Positions 1 through 9,932 of a DNA stretch of 64,000 bases are shown in pieces. This DNA comes from Streptomyces sp. WAC05374 (GTDB taxonomy: Bacteria > Actinomycetota > Actinomycetes > Streptomycetales > Streptomycetaceae). The stretch spans positions 87,620-151,619 of the forward strand of contig NZ_SMNQ01000016.1 of assembly GCF_004353505.1 (NCBI RefSeq), read 5' to 3'. The notes beneath the pieces were generated by a model, which searched no databases, had not been told where the DNA came from, and worked only from the letters and a program-made list of their open reading frames with translations. Positions within the stretch are counted from its first letter, which is position 1. Each line of letters opens with the position of its first letter. The position numbers were made by a program, and so were the translations under genes.

Positions 1-76
1 CGGAAACCCCGCCGCCCGCCGCGCCGGTCACACGGCCGGCGCCCGGGGCGGAACCCCCGCCCGCCGCGCCGGTCAC
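1..76. repeat. Imperfect direct repeat at window edge
   Basis: Two copies of a GC-rich unit of about 30 bases lie at 1-31 and 49-76, sharing the core CCGCCCGCCGCGCCGGTCAC. They are just downstream of the minus-strand thioesterase-like gene. No stem-loop terminator is obvious. The left context is outside the window. Confidence 0.5.
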
Positions 77-86
77 GTCCCGGGCG

Positions 87-905
87 TCAGCCCCGGGGTG
101 CGCGCGCGAGTTGGCGGGACTGGGCGACCAGCCGGTCGGCGCTGTCCCAGACCTCGGCGTCCTCCTCCAGGAAACCGCCGGCGAGGTTGCGCGTGGTGAT
201 GGAGACCCGCAGCGGGCCGGGGGCGGGGCGGCAGCGTATGTGCGCGGTGAGCTCCACGGTCGGCGTCCAGCCGGTGAGGCCGAGCTCGAAGGAGGTCGGG
301 GGCAGGGCGTCCACGGTGAGCAGCAGGGACAGCGGGTCGGGCTCGCGGCCGTCGGCCAGGCCGAACCAGCCGCGCATCTCACCCTTGCCGGACGGGGCGC
401 CGACGGCCCACCCGAGGGTGGTCGGGTCGAGCTTGATGTCGAGGCGCTCGGTGATGGCGGAGGAGCCGGGGATGGGCGCCGGGCCGTCGGACGGGCCCAG
501 GCAGTGCTCGCGCGGCGGGATGGCGGGCGGCTTGGCCGTCGTCCGCACGTCGTCGGAGAGGGAGTCCAGGTCGCCGTAGGAGGCGAGGACCCGGATGCGC
601 TCGACCTCGGTGCCGTCCTCCGCGTACTGCACGAGCGACGCCTGGCCGGTGGAGAGCGTGCGGCCGGTGCGGACTGTCTCGGTGCGGATCACGGCCGGGC
701 CCGGCACGGACGGCGTCAGGTAGTGCGCCGAGATGGTGAACGGGTCGGGGTGCGGCAGCGCTTCACCGAGCGCACGGCCGAGCAGGGCGAGCAGGTAGCC
801 GCCATTGACCGCCTGGATGATCGTCCAGCCGGCGGAGAGCTCCGCGTCGTAGACGCCGGGCTCCCGGAGGGTCACCGCGGTGTCGCGGTCGAACTCGCTG
901 TCCAT
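87..905 (-). CDS. Thioesterase-family (hot-dog fold) protein
   Basis: A 272-residue protein resembling actinobacterial acyl-CoA thioesterase-like proteins of the TesB/4HBT_3 type. The N-terminal half has the hot-dog helix pattern WTIIQAVNGGYLLALLGRAL, and it is followed by SAHYLTPSVPGPA and a second hot-dog half with VDALPP and TPTVELTAHIR. The start is the ATG at 905; no good ribosome binding site precedes it, and a GTG nine bases upstream is an alternative. It lies 26 bases downstream of the TRIC-family gene on the same strand, so the two are probably cotranscribed. Substrate is unknown. Family assignment is from fold-like motifs and length; hydrolysis of an acyl-CoA is inferred. Confidence 0.82.
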   Translation of the reverse strand: MDSEFDRDTAVTLREPGVYDAELSAGWTIIQAVNGGYLLALLGRALGEALPHPDPFTISAHYLTPSVPGPAVIRTETVRTGRTLSTGQASLVQYAEDGTEVERIRVLASYGDLDSLSDDVRTTAKPPAIPPREHCLGPSDGPAPIPGSSAITERLDIKLDPTTLGWAVGAPSGKGEMRGWFGLADGREPDPLSLLLTVDALPPTSFELGLTGWTPTVELTAHIRCRPAPGPLRVSITTRNLAGGFLEEDAEVWDSADRLVAQSRQLARAPRG

Positions 906-931
906 GCCCGGCACAGTACAACAGGAAATTA

Positions 932-1606
932 CTAAGCGGTAGCTTTTTCGGGTGTCTCGGTCGCGGTGGACCGGCGGTTCCAGGCGCGGGGGGCCCGCCA
1001 GTGGTAGCGCATGGCGAGGAGGCGCAGGAGGAACGTCGTCAGGGCGGCGAGCGCGCTGGTGAAAGGGTTCAGCATCTCGAAGCGGATGCAGAGCGCGACC
1101 ATGGTGGCGCCCACGATGGCCGGCACGGCGTACAGGTCGCGGTCCCAGCGCAGCAGCGACGGCACCTCGTTGGCCAGCACGTCGCGCAGCACGCCGCCCC
1201 CGACGCCGGTGGCCAGGCCGAGCACGGCGGAGAAGGTGAGACCGAGGCCGTGCTCGTACGCCTTGGTCGTCCCCGCCACGCAGAAGAGCCCGAGCCCGGC
1301 GGCGTCGAAGACGTTCACCGCCGCCTGGGTCCGCTCCACGACCGGGTGCAGGAAGAAGACGAGCACGGTCGCGACCAGCGGCATGACGAAGTACCCCAGG
1401 TCCGTGAAGGCGGCGGGCGGTACGGCGCCGATGACGAGGTCCCGGAACAGCCCTCCGCCCAGGGCGGTGACCTCGGCGAGGACGGCGATGCCGAAGACGT
1501 CGAAGTTCTTGCGCACGGCGAGCAGGGCGCCGGAGATCGCGAACACGAAGATGCCCGCGAGGTCGAGCGCGTGTTGCACGGAGGGGGTGAAGAATTCCTG
1601 GAGCAC
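932..1606 (-). CDS. TRIC (UPF0126) cation channel family membrane protein
   Basis: A 224-residue integral membrane protein with about six or seven hydrophobic segments. It shows the duplicated glycine motifs of the UPF0126/TRIC family: GGGLFRDLVIG in the first repeat and GGGVLRDVLANEVP in the second. Prokaryotic members form trimeric monovalent-cation channels; whether this protein conducts ions is inferred. I chose the GTG at 1606, which begins just before the first transmembrane helix and gives the usual family length. The reading frame stays open further upstream, but there it runs through low-complexity repeat DNA and looks non-coding. The ribosome binding site (GGGGGGAACC) is rather far from this start. 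Confidence 0.85.
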   Translation of the reverse strand: MLQEFFTPSVQHALDLAGIFVFAISGALLAVRKNFDVFGIAVLAEVTALGGGLFRDLVIGAVPPAAFTDLGYFVMPLVATVLVFFLHPVVERTQAAVNVFDAAGLGLFCVAGTTKAYEHGLGLTFSAVLGLATGVGGGVLRDVLANEVPSLLRWDRDLYAVPAIVGATMVALCIRFEMLNPFTSALAALTTFLLRLLAMRYHWRAPRAWNRRSTATETPEKATA

Positions 1607-1643
1607 CGCCCAATTGTGCCGGTTCCCCCCGGGGGCTCCGCCC

Positions 1644-1710
1644 CGCCGGACGGCTGCCCCCGCGCGTCGCCGGCCCAGGCACGGACCACCGCGCCGGACG
1701 GCTGCCCCCG
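1644..1710. repeat. 19-bp direct repeat upstream of TRIC gene
   Basis: CGCCGGACGGCTGCCCCCG occurs exactly at 1644-1662 and again at 1692-1710. It is in the spacer between the dpp operon and the TRIC-family gene and makes that spacer look falsely coding. Confidence 0.7.
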
Positions 1711-1753
1711 GAGCGCCCCGGAGGAGACACCCCCGCGCAACCAGCACCCGGAC

Positions 1754-1777
1754 GGGGTGGCCCCGAGGGGCCACCCC
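1754..1777 (-). terminator. Stem-loop after dpp operon
   Basis: GGGGTGGCCCC (1754-1764) and GGGGCCACCCC (1767-1777) are perfect inverted repeats lying immediately downstream of the last dpp gene. No U-tract follows, which is common in Streptomyces terminators. Confidence 0.7.
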
Positions 1778-1784
1778 GCGCGGG

Positions 1785-2965
<1,181 letters not shown>

Positions 2966-2969
<4 letters not shown>

Positions 2970-4057
2970 AGCTTCGGCGCAATCTCTTCGGTCCAGATCC
3001 GCGTGCGCTCCGCCTGGTCCATGTGGCAGGCGGAGAAGTGGCCGGAGCCCACTTCACGCAGTTCCGGGCGCTCGGTGCGGGTGATCCCGCCCTTGGGCAC
3101 GTCCGCGTACGGGCAGCGCGGGTTGAAGGCGCAGCCGCTCGGGACGTTGATGAGGGACGGCGGCTGGCCCTTGACCGGGATGAGGCGGTCGGTCTGGTCC
3201 CGGTCGATGCGGGGCATCGATCCGAGCAGGCCCCAGGTGTAGGGGTGCTGCGGCTCGTAGAAGATCTTGTCGACCGGGCCGCGCTCCACGCACCGGCCGC
3301 CGTACATCACCAGGATGTCGTCGGCGATCTCGGCCACCACGCCGAGGTCGTGGGTGATGATGACGACCGCCGAGCCGAACTCCTTCTGGAGGTCCCGGAT
3401 CAGGTCCAGGATCTGCGCCTGGACGGTGACGTCCAGCGCGGTCGTCGGCTCGTCGGCGATCAGCAGCTCGGGGTTGTTGACCAGCGCCATCGCGATCATC
3501 GCGCGCTGGCGCATGCCGCCGGAGAACTCGTGCGGGTAGGAGTCCACCCGCTTGCCCGGCTCGGGGATGCCCACGCGGTCCAGCAGTTCGACGGCGCGGG
3601 CGCGGGCGACCTTCTTGGTCACCTTGTTGTGGATGCGGTACGCCTCCACGATCTGGCTGCCGACCGTGTAGTACGGATGCATCGCGGACAGCGGGTCCTG
3701 GAAGATCATCGCCATCTCGCGGCCCCGCAGCCGCCGCACCTCGTCGGGGTCGGCGCCCACCAGCTCCTTGCCGTCGAGCCAGATCTCCCCGCTCATGCGC
3801 ACGTTCTTGCCGCGCGCGCCGAGCCGGTGCAGGCCCATGATGGCGAGCGAGGTGACGGACTTGCCGGAGCCGGACTCGCCGACGACGCCGAGGGTCTTGC
3901 CCTTCTCGAGCTGGAAGGAGAGCCCGTCCACCGACTTGACCAGGCCGTCGTCGGTCGGGAAGTGCACCTTGAGGTCGCGTACGTCGAGGAAGGCACGCGG
4001 CTCGCTGGTGCCGGGGCGGTCCTCCACCACGGCACCGGTCTTGGACAGTTCGGTCAT
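2966..4057 (-). CDS. dppD: Peptide ABC importer ATP-binding subunit (DppD/OppD type)
   Basis: Second ATPase of the peptide importer, 363 residues. Walker A is GESGSGKSV at residues 60-68, the signature is FSGGMRQR, Walker B is LLIADEPTTALD, and the C-terminal oligopeptide-transporter domain contains SGCAFNPRC. The DppD/DppF pair would form the nucleotide-binding heterodimer under the two permeases. The gene overlaps its neighbours by 4 bases on both sides (ATGA-type overlaps), so dppB, dppD and dppF are probably translated in a coupled way. Confidence 0.95.
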
Positions 4058-5061
4058 GACACCCTCACGCGCGGGTCGACGACGGCGTACAGAAGGTCAA
4101 CCACGAGGTTGAGGAAGACGACGAAGAACGCCGCGAGCAGGGTGACGCCGAGGATCGGCGGCAGGTCGTTGGCGACGATCGACTGCACCGCGTACTCACC
4201 GATGCCGTGCAGCGAGTACACCGACTCCGTGATCACCGCGCCGCCGAGCAGCAGGCCGATGTCCATGCCGAAGACGGTGACGATCGGGGTGAGCGCGGCC
4301 CGCAGGCCGTGCTTGGCGACCACCCGCCGCTCGCGCATGCCCTTGGCACGGGCGGTGCGGATGAAGTCCTCGCTCATCGCCTCGAGCATCCCGGAGCGGG
4401 TGAGACGGGCGTAGATCGCCGCGTACAGCAGGGCGAGCGAACACCACGGCAGGAAGAGGGTGTTGGCCCACTGCGAGGGGTTCTCGGTGAACGGGACGTA
4501 CGTCCGGCCGAAGATCTCCAGCTTGTAGCTGAAGAGCAGCAGGAAGAGCTGGGCGGTGAAGAAGATGGGCAGGGAGACGCCGGCGAGGGCGCCGCCCATG
4601 GCGGCCCGGTCGAAGAACGAGCCGGGCTTGAGCGCCGAGATGACGCCGACGACGATGCCGGAGACCAGCCAGAGCACGGCCGCGCCGATGGCCAGGGAGA
4701 TGGTGATCGGCAGCCGGTCGACCAGCTCCGGCCACACCTCCAGGTTGTTCTTGAAGGAGTAACCGAAGCAGGGCATGTCGCACCGGACGGTGGTGGGGCC
4801 CCGCTCATAGGTGGCGCCGGTGACGATCCCCTTGATGAAGTCCCAGTACTGGATGTAGACCGGGTCCTCGAGGCCGAGGTTCCGCTTGACGGCCGCGATG
4901 TCCTCGGGCGTGGGGTTCTTGCCGATGTACTGCTGGGCGAGCTGATCGACCGTCTGGCCGGCCAGCTTCGGCAGGATGAAGAAGATGCCGAAGGTGACCG
5001 CCGTGACGACCAGCAGCAGGATCACTGCCGCGATCAGTCGGCGGATGATGTACGAGATCAC
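4054..5061 (-). CDS. dppB: Peptide ABC importer permease (DppB type)
   Basis: A 335-residue membrane subunit with an N-terminal transmembrane helix right after the start, then a large extracytoplasmic loop with two cysteines (RCDMPCFGYS) and a BPD_transp_1 core. The EAA-type coupling motif appears as RTARAKGMRERRVVAKHGLR, followed by the conserved ESVYSLHGIG segment of DppB proteins. It follows the binding-protein gene after an 81-base spacer that holds a strong stem-loop. The two loop cysteines could form a disulfide; that is inference. Confidence 0.93.
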   Translation of the reverse strand: MISYIIRRLIAAVILLLVVTAVTFGIFFILPKLAGQTVDQLAQQYIGKNPTPEDIAAVKRNLGLEDPVYIQYWDFIKGIVTGATYERGPTTVRCDMPCFGYSFKNNLEVWPELVDRLPITISLAIGAAVLWLVSGIVVGVISALKPGSFFDRAAMGGALAGVSLPIFFTAQLFLLLFSYKLEIFGRTYVPFTENPSQWANTLFLPWCSLALLYAAIYARLTRSGMLEAMSEDFIRTARAKGMRERRVVAKHGLRAALTPIVTVFGMDIGLLLGGAVITESVYSLHGIGEYAVQSIVANDLPPILGVTLLAAFFVVFLNLVVDLLYAVVDPRVRVS

Positions 5062-5074
5062 GGGGACCGGCGCC

Positions 5075-5118
5075 GGTGCCCGCGGGCCGCACCGAGGATG
5101 CGGGGGCCCGCGGGCACC
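5075..5118 (-). promoter_or_regulatory. Intercistronic stem-loop between dppA and dppB
   Basis: GGTGCCCGCGGGCC (5075-5088) pairs perfectly with GGCCCGCGGGCACC (5105-5118) over 14 bases, with a 16-base loop. It lies between the binding-protein gene and the first downstream permease. In many ABC importer operons such a structure partly terminates transcription or protects the upstream message, so the binding protein is made in excess; that role here is inferred from position. Confidence 0.75.
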
Positions 5119-5142
5119 AATGCCTTCACCTGCCTTCCGGGG

Positions 5143-6894
5143 CTACTTCTTCGTGGTGCCGATGTTGAGGTAGTCGTACTGACCGCTCCAGGCCGCCGAG
5201 GCGACCATGTTGGTGCCGTGCGGCGAGCGGTAGTTCAGGACCTTGAAGTACGACAGCGGGACGATGGCCGCCTGCTCCATGACCTTCTTGTCGACCTCGA
5301 CGTACGCCTTGTTGCGCGCGCTCTCGTCGGTGTTGGCGATGGCGTCGTCCAGCAGCTTGTTGATCGCCGGGTCGTTCAGCTCCGACAGGTTGGTGTTGCC
5401 GGACTGGCCGATGGCCTTGCCGTGCACGATCTGCTGGAGGTAGCCGTAGCCGGTCGGCCAGTCGGCGCCCCACTGCATCATGATCAGACCGATGTTCTGC
5501 TTCTTGGTGAAGGAGGGGACACCGGCGTAGTCACTGAAGTACTTGCTGCCCGGGTACTGCTTGATCTTGGCGTCGATGCCGACCTTCTTCAGCGACGCGA
5601 CGACGGCCGTGGCGGCGTCGATCTCGGGCTGGCGCTCACTGCGGGCGGAGATGAAGGTGGAGATCTTCTCCTGGCCGCAGGCCTTCAGGTGCTGCTTGGC
5701 CTTGGCGGCGTCGCCCTTGTTGCCCTCGCTCGGGTACAGGTCGAACTTCTCGTGGCCCGGGAGGTCGTTCGGCATCACGGTGGTGGCGATGTCACCGCGG
5801 ATCGGGCCGCCCATCGCGGTCTGCACGGAGACCTTGTCGATGGCGTACTGCACGGCCTTGCGGCACTCGACGTTGTCGAACGGCTTCACTTTGGTGTTGA
5901 TCGCCGTGTAGACGAGCCGGCCGCCGTAGGTGTTGTCGGTGTTGGCCTTCAGGTCCGCCTTGGCCAGGATCTGCGCCTGCGTCTGGGCGTCGACGCCACC
6001 GCCCTTGAGGTCGGCGGTGATGTCGCCGGACATCAGGTCCTTGTCGATGGTGGCCTGGTTGACCTTGAGGTTCAGGACGATCTTGTCCGGGTACTGCTTG
6101 CGCAGCGGGTCGGTCTTGGCGTCCCAGTGCTCGTTGCGGACGAGCGTGACCTGCTTGCCGTCCTGGTAGGTCTCGAACTTGTACGAGCCCGAGGACAGGA
6201 TCGACTTGGTGTAGTCGGCGCCCTTGTCCTTGGCCTTCGGCACCGGGGCGGTCTGCGGGGCGCTGACCAGGTAGTCGAAGTCCGCGAAGGGCTTGTTGAG
6301 CTTGAAGACGATGGTGTGGTCGTCCGGGGTCTGGATGGACTCCAGGCCCTTGTCGCTCTTGTCCTTGTACGGACCCTTGTACTTGGCCGGGTCGGCGAGG
6401 AGCTGCTGGAAGTAGTTCGGGCCGTTGGACAGCACGTCACGCGCGAAGTTGGAGCGCTCGACGGCGTACTTGACGTCCTTGGCCGTGACCGGCGTGCCGT
6501 CGGAGTACTTGACGCCCTTGCGGATCTTGTACGTCCAGGTCTTCCCGCCGTCGCTGGGCGTGCCCATGCCCTCGGCGAGGTCGGCGACGAGCTCGTTGCC
6601 CTTCTCGCCGGGGCCCGGCTTGAAGGTCGTCAGCGGACGCGCGTACAGGCGGCTGAAGTTGTAGATGAACGAGTAGTACGTGTTGCCCGGGTCGAACGAC
6701 TCGGGGGCGTCGGCCATCGCGTAGGTGACCGTTCCGCCCTTCTTGTCCGAGGCGTTGACGACACCGGTCGTCGCCGCGTTCGCCTTGGCGTTGCCCTTGT
6801 TGCCCGAGTCGCCGTCGTCCGCCTTGCTGCAGCCCGCGAGGAGCAGGCTGGCACTGCTGACGACCGCGATCGCGGCCACTGCTGACCTTCGCAT
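5143..6894 (-). CDS. dppA: Peptide-binding lipoprotein (SBP family 5, DppA/OppA type)
   Basis: Extracellular solute-binding protein of the peptide importer, 583 residues. The N-terminus is a lipoprotein signal peptide with lipobox LLAGC, followed by a Gly/Asp/Asn-rich linker. The mature part shows family-5 motifs such as AMADAPESFDPGNTYYSF and KIRKGVKYSDGTPVTAKDVK. The start is the ATG at 6894, preceded by AGGGGAG at proper spacing; the frame is open further upstream but lacks signal-peptide character. It is the second gene of the operon, between a DppC-type permease and a DppB-type permease. Ligand is probably a peptide; specificity cannot be read from sequence. Confidence 0.94.
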   Translation of the reverse strand: MRRSAVAAIAVVSSASLLLAGCSKADDGDSGNKGNAKANAATTGVVNASDKKGGTVTYAMADAPESFDPGNTYYSFIYNFSRLYARPLTTFKPGPGEKGNELVADLAEGMGTPSDGGKTWTYKIRKGVKYSDGTPVTAKDVKYAVERSNFARDVLSNGPNYFQQLLADPAKYKGPYKDKSDKGLESIQTPDDHTIVFKLNKPFADFDYLVSAPQTAPVPKAKDKGADYTKSILSSGSYKFETYQDGKQVTLVRNEHWDAKTDPLRKQYPDKIVLNLKVNQATIDKDLMSGDITADLKGGGVDAQTQAQILAKADLKANTDNTYGGRLVYTAINTKVKPFDNVECRKAVQYAIDKVSVQTAMGGPIRGDIATTVMPNDLPGHEKFDLYPSEGNKGDAAKAKQHLKACGQEKISTFISARSERQPEIDAATAVVASLKKVGIDAKIKQYPGSKYFSDYAGVPSFTKKQNIGLIMMQWGADWPTGYGYLQQIVHGKAIGQSGNTNLSELNDPAINKLLDDAIANTDESARNKAYVEVDKKVMEQAAIVPLSYFKVLNYRSPHGTNMVASAAWSGQYDYLNIGTTKK

Positions 6895-6979
6895 TTTCGT
6901 CGAACTCCCCTTTGTTTTCGGAAACATGTCGGGACAAAACCGGCCCGGTGGTGCGGCCGCGCGGATGACGTGGCAGACG

Positions 6980-7978
6980 TCAGCGGCTGCGCGGGTCGAG
7001 AGCGTCCCGAAGGCCATCACCGAGCAGGTTGAAGGCCAGTACGGTGATGAAGATCGCGAGGCCGGGGACGAGCATGAACTGCGGATCGACTTCGAAGAAG
7101 GTCACCGCCTCCCTCAGCATGCCGCCCCACGAAGCCTGCGGTGGCTGGATTCCGACGCCGAGGAAGCTGAGCGACGCCTCGAAGATGATGTTGGTCGGAA
7201 TGAGCAGTGTCGCGTAGACCGTGATCGGCCCCACGAGGTTCGGCAGCAGCTCGCGGAAGAGGATGTACGGGCCGCGGGCCCCCATCCCGCGCGAGGCGTC
7301 GATGAACTCGCGCTCCCTCAGGGCGAGGGTCTGGCCGCGCACGATGCGCGCCATGTAGGGCCAGTTGAAGAACCCGATGACGAAGATGAGCACGCTGATG
7401 TGCAGCGGCAGGCCCTCCAGACCGAAGGCACCGCCCTGGAGCGTCGCCGAGATGGCGATGGCGAACAGCAGCAGCGGGAACGCCAGGAAGGTGTCCATCA
7501 GCCGGCTGATGAAGGTGTCCACGCGGCCGCCGTAGTACCCGGCGACCAGGCCGAGCACCACGCCGATCACGTTGGACAGGACCGTCGCGCCGAAGGCGAC
7601 GACCAGCGAGACCCAGGAGCCCTCGAGGATGCGGGCCAGGATGTCGCGGCCGAACTTCGGGTCGACGCCCAGCGGGTGGTCCCAGCTCATCCCGCCGAAC
7701 CCGCCCTTGGGGAGCGAGGTGTTGGGATCGACCAGGTCCTGCTGGAAGGCGTTCGGGTCCAGGCCGAGCAGCGCCTGGAGCGGCCGGGAGAGCACGGCGA
7801 CCAGGATGAGCAGGATGACGATCACTCCGCCGGTCACGGCCATCTTGTCCCGCTTGAAGCGGGCCCAGGCGATCTGACCGAGTGAACGACCTTCGATCTG
7901 CTTGGACTTGACGCCTTCAAGTACGGCCTCAGGCGCCGCCTCGGCCTGTGATCCGGTGGTCTCAATGGGTGCGGTCAT
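6980..7978 (-). CDS. dppC: Peptide ABC importer permease (DppC type)
   Basis: First gene of the importer operon, 332 residues. A cytoplasmic N-terminal tail is followed by the first transmembrane helix (TGGVIVILLILVAVLS), a periplasmic loop with GGFGGMSWDHPLGVD, and a BPD_transp_1 core. The DppC-typical EAA region is FIDASRGMGARGPYILFREL, and the C-terminus ends with NLLGDGLRDALDPRSR. Beginning the operon with dppC before dppA is unusual among bacteria but is the arrangement I recall for S. coelicolor. The 293-base region upstream (7979-8271) contains no gene and should hold the operon promoter. Confidence 0.94.
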   Translation of the reverse strand: MTAPIETTGSQAEAAPEAVLEGVKSKQIEGRSLGQIAWARFKRDKMAVTGGVIVILLILVAVLSRPLQALLGLDPNAFQQDLVDPNTSLPKGGFGGMSWDHPLGVDPKFGRDILARILEGSWVSLVVAFGATVLSNVIGVVLGLVAGYYGGRVDTFISRLMDTFLAFPLLLFAIAISATLQGGAFGLEGLPLHISVLIFVIGFFNWPYMARIVRGQTLALREREFIDASRGMGARGPYILFRELLPNLVGPITVYATLLIPTNIIFEASLSFLGVGIQPPQASWGGMLREAVTFFEVDPQFMLVPGLAIFITVLAFNLLGDGLRDALDPRSR

Positions 7979-8271
7979 CGTCCCTCGTGCTCGCCCGTGC
8001 CGACGGTCGCCGACAGTGCTCGACGGACCGCCCGGATCTGCGGCGCGGTCCGTTCAGGAGGTGCGCGAATGCACTGCACGCATGTGCGACGCCCCCTGGT
8101 TGGGGGGAGTCTTCAATGGGTTCACGATCACCCGCCAGACCTCATCGGGAATGTTTGCGCAACCGTGATGCGGGTCTGCGGCTTCCGTTATCCGGACGTA
8201 GTGATCGGCTCAGCGGACCAACTCGGCCGCTATGGAAGCGAAACGGACAGGCCGGGACGGCGGCCGCCGTG

Positions 8272-9075
8272 TCAGGCGCGGGGCGGGTAGCCGTACCCGG
8301 TGCCGGGCACGACGGGCGCGGTGGCGTGCGCCTCGCGGTCGTAGAAGGGGCGGGCGTTGGCCCGCAGCCACATCGTCACCGGGTCGTGCTCGTCGGACAT
8401 CGCGACCGTCGACACGGGCAGGCCGTCGGGGACGGCGGCGATGGACTGCCGCATCATCGCGTGGACGGCCTCGACGGCCGCCTGACCGGTGTCGTACAGG
8501 TCCAGGCCGATGGCGAGGTACGGGGTGCCGAGGGCGGGCTGCACCCAGGCGCGGCGCAGCGAGCGGACGGCGGAGGTGCGGTGCGCGTTCTGCGTGAGCA
8601 GGGCGTAGAACTGCGGGATCTGAATGCCCGGTTCGGACAGTTTGAGGGGGCCCGCGGGCATCCGGTCCAGGCCGGTGGCGATGCGCCGGAGGTCCGGCCA
8701 CGGGATGCCGACGCCACCGCCCGGAGCGTGCGGATTGAGCCAGATGCCCCAGCGGTCGGGGTAGAGGGCGCGGGCGATGTCACGGCCGCCGATGACCTCG
8801 TGGGCGCGGTTCCAGCCGGAGACGGCGAGCTCCTGGGCGGAGGTGACGCACGGGGCGTACCCGTGACCGTCGACCTCCATGTTCCCGTACTGGGCGTCGG
8901 GCGAGCCGGCCCGGCCGTGCCAGAGCAGCATCCACAGTTGGCCCTCGGCGAGGGCGTGCAGGAGCGCCTCGTAGGTGTCGTAGCGTCCGGGCGTGACCTG
9001 GCCCAGCAGGTGCTCGACCTGCCCGGCCGCGTGCCCGGCCGCCGCTCCGGCCGCCGCGGTGCCTGACGCGCTCAC
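8272..9075 (-). CDS. SseB-like protein (first of two paralogues)
   Basis: About 267 residues, related to the enhanced-serine-sensitivity SseB family. It has the N-terminal SseB-like region (LLHALAEGQLWMLLWHG, then GHGYAPCVTSAQELAVSGW) and a C-terminal domain with TPYLAIGLDLYD and a terminal WLRANARPFYDREA. The GTG at 9075 is preferred because a GAGGGG site precedes it by ten bases; a GTG at 9102 is possible. The neighbour just upstream is a diverged paralogue with the same architecture. SseB function is not established beyond the serine-sensitivity phenotype in E. coli, but the adjacent glycine/serine genes make the context suggestive. Confidence 0.8.
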   Translation of the reverse strand: MSASGTAAAGAAAGHAAGQVEHLLGQVTPGRYDTYEALLHALAEGQLWMLLWHGRAGSPDAQYGNMEVDGHGYAPCVTSAQELAVSGWNRAHEVIGGRDIARALYPDRWGIWLNPHAPGGGVGIPWPDLRRIATGLDRMPAGPLKLSEPGIQIPQFYALLTQNAHRTSAVRSLRRAWVQPALGTPYLAIGLDLYDTGQAAVEAVHAMMRQSIAAVPDGLPVSTVAMSDEHDPVTMWLRANARPFYDREAHATAPVVPGTGYGYPPRA

Positions 9076-9111
9076 CCTGGGTCCCGCCCCTCTTCCGTCC
9101 ACCCGACCAGC

Positions 9112-9852
9112 TTATGCGTGCCCGCGCTGGTAGAAGGGCCGTACCTTCTCCAGCATCCAGTCGCCCACCGGGTCCTGGGCTATGTCGAGCAGGACCAGGT
9201 TGACCGGCCAGGGCACCTGGACGCGGCCCAGCGCCCGGCCGAGGGCGTCCATCGGTACGTTACGGTCGGCGCCCTCCCAGGAGGAGAGCTGGACGCCGAT
9301 GAAGAGGGTGGGCCCACCGCCCTCGATGCTGGCGAGGCACCGGCGGGCGGTGAGGACCGTACCGGCGGCGTCGAACTCGGCGGACGCGGCGGACAGCAGG
9401 TCGACCGGGTCCTCCTGCCAGTCCGGCTCGAAGAGCCGCACCCGGGCGCCGCTCGCGGGGCCGTCCAGCGGGGTGCGTCCGGCCCGGCACAGTTCGGCCA
9501 CGGCCGGCGGGGGCAGCGGGGCGCCGACGGCACCGCCCGGGTTGACGGCGATGCCGAGCTGCGGGGGCAGGCCGCGCGCGAACTCGACGGCCGGGGCGAC
9601 GGCGTACGCCATGTGGGGGCCGACGCAGCTCGTGAACTGCTGCTCGGAGCTGTAGACCGGGACGTACCCCTGGCCGTCGAGCTCCAGGGTGGGCAGGTCG
9701 AGGTTCGGGCTGTCGGGGCCCCCGCCGTTGGGCAGCGGCACCCAGACGTCGCTGCGGCCCAGGACTTCGAGGAGGCGGCCTCCGGCCGCGGGGTTGCCGA
9801 GCGAGGCGGCGAGCACCTCTTCGAGCTCGTTGCCCGGCCATGCGGTGTCCAC
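9112..9852 (-). CDS. SseB-like protein (second of two paralogues)
   Basis: A 246-residue SseB-family protein paralogous to the next gene downstream. Shared features are an N-terminal ELEEVLAASLGNPAAGGRLLEVL segment (read in parts), the DGQGYVPVYSSEQQF motif typical of SseB, and a C-terminal DWMLEKVRPFYQRGHA that aligns with the paralogue's end. The start is GTG at 9852, with GGAAG about ten bases upstream. The upstream frame is open but GC-rich and not protein-like. Transcribed with the other SseB gene, 36 bases apart. Function unknown. Confidence 0.8.
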   Translation of the reverse strand: MDTAWPGNELEEVLAASLGNPAAGGRLLEVLGRSDVWVPLPNGGGPDSPNLDLPTLELDGQGYVPVYSSEQQFTSCVGPHMAYAVAPAVEFARGLPPQLGIAVNPGGAVGAPLPPPAVAELCRAGRTPLDGPASGARVRLFEPDWQEDPVDLLSAASAEFDAAGTVLTARRCLASIEGGGPTLFIGVQLSSWEGADRNVPMDALGRALGRVQVPWPVNLVLLDIAQDPVGDWMLEKVRPFYQRGHA

Positions 9853-9932
9853 TGGTGCTTCCGGTCCTTCCCGCGCGTGCGTGCTGTCGCTGCTGAGCAC
9901 CCTAACGCGGGCCGCGGGCGCGCCGGCCGGGG

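Noticed and set aside
1607..1784. N-terminal extension of the TRIC-family protein
   Set aside because: The extra 56 codons come from a 19-bp direct repeat and a terminator stem and read as Arg/Gly/Pro-rich filler.
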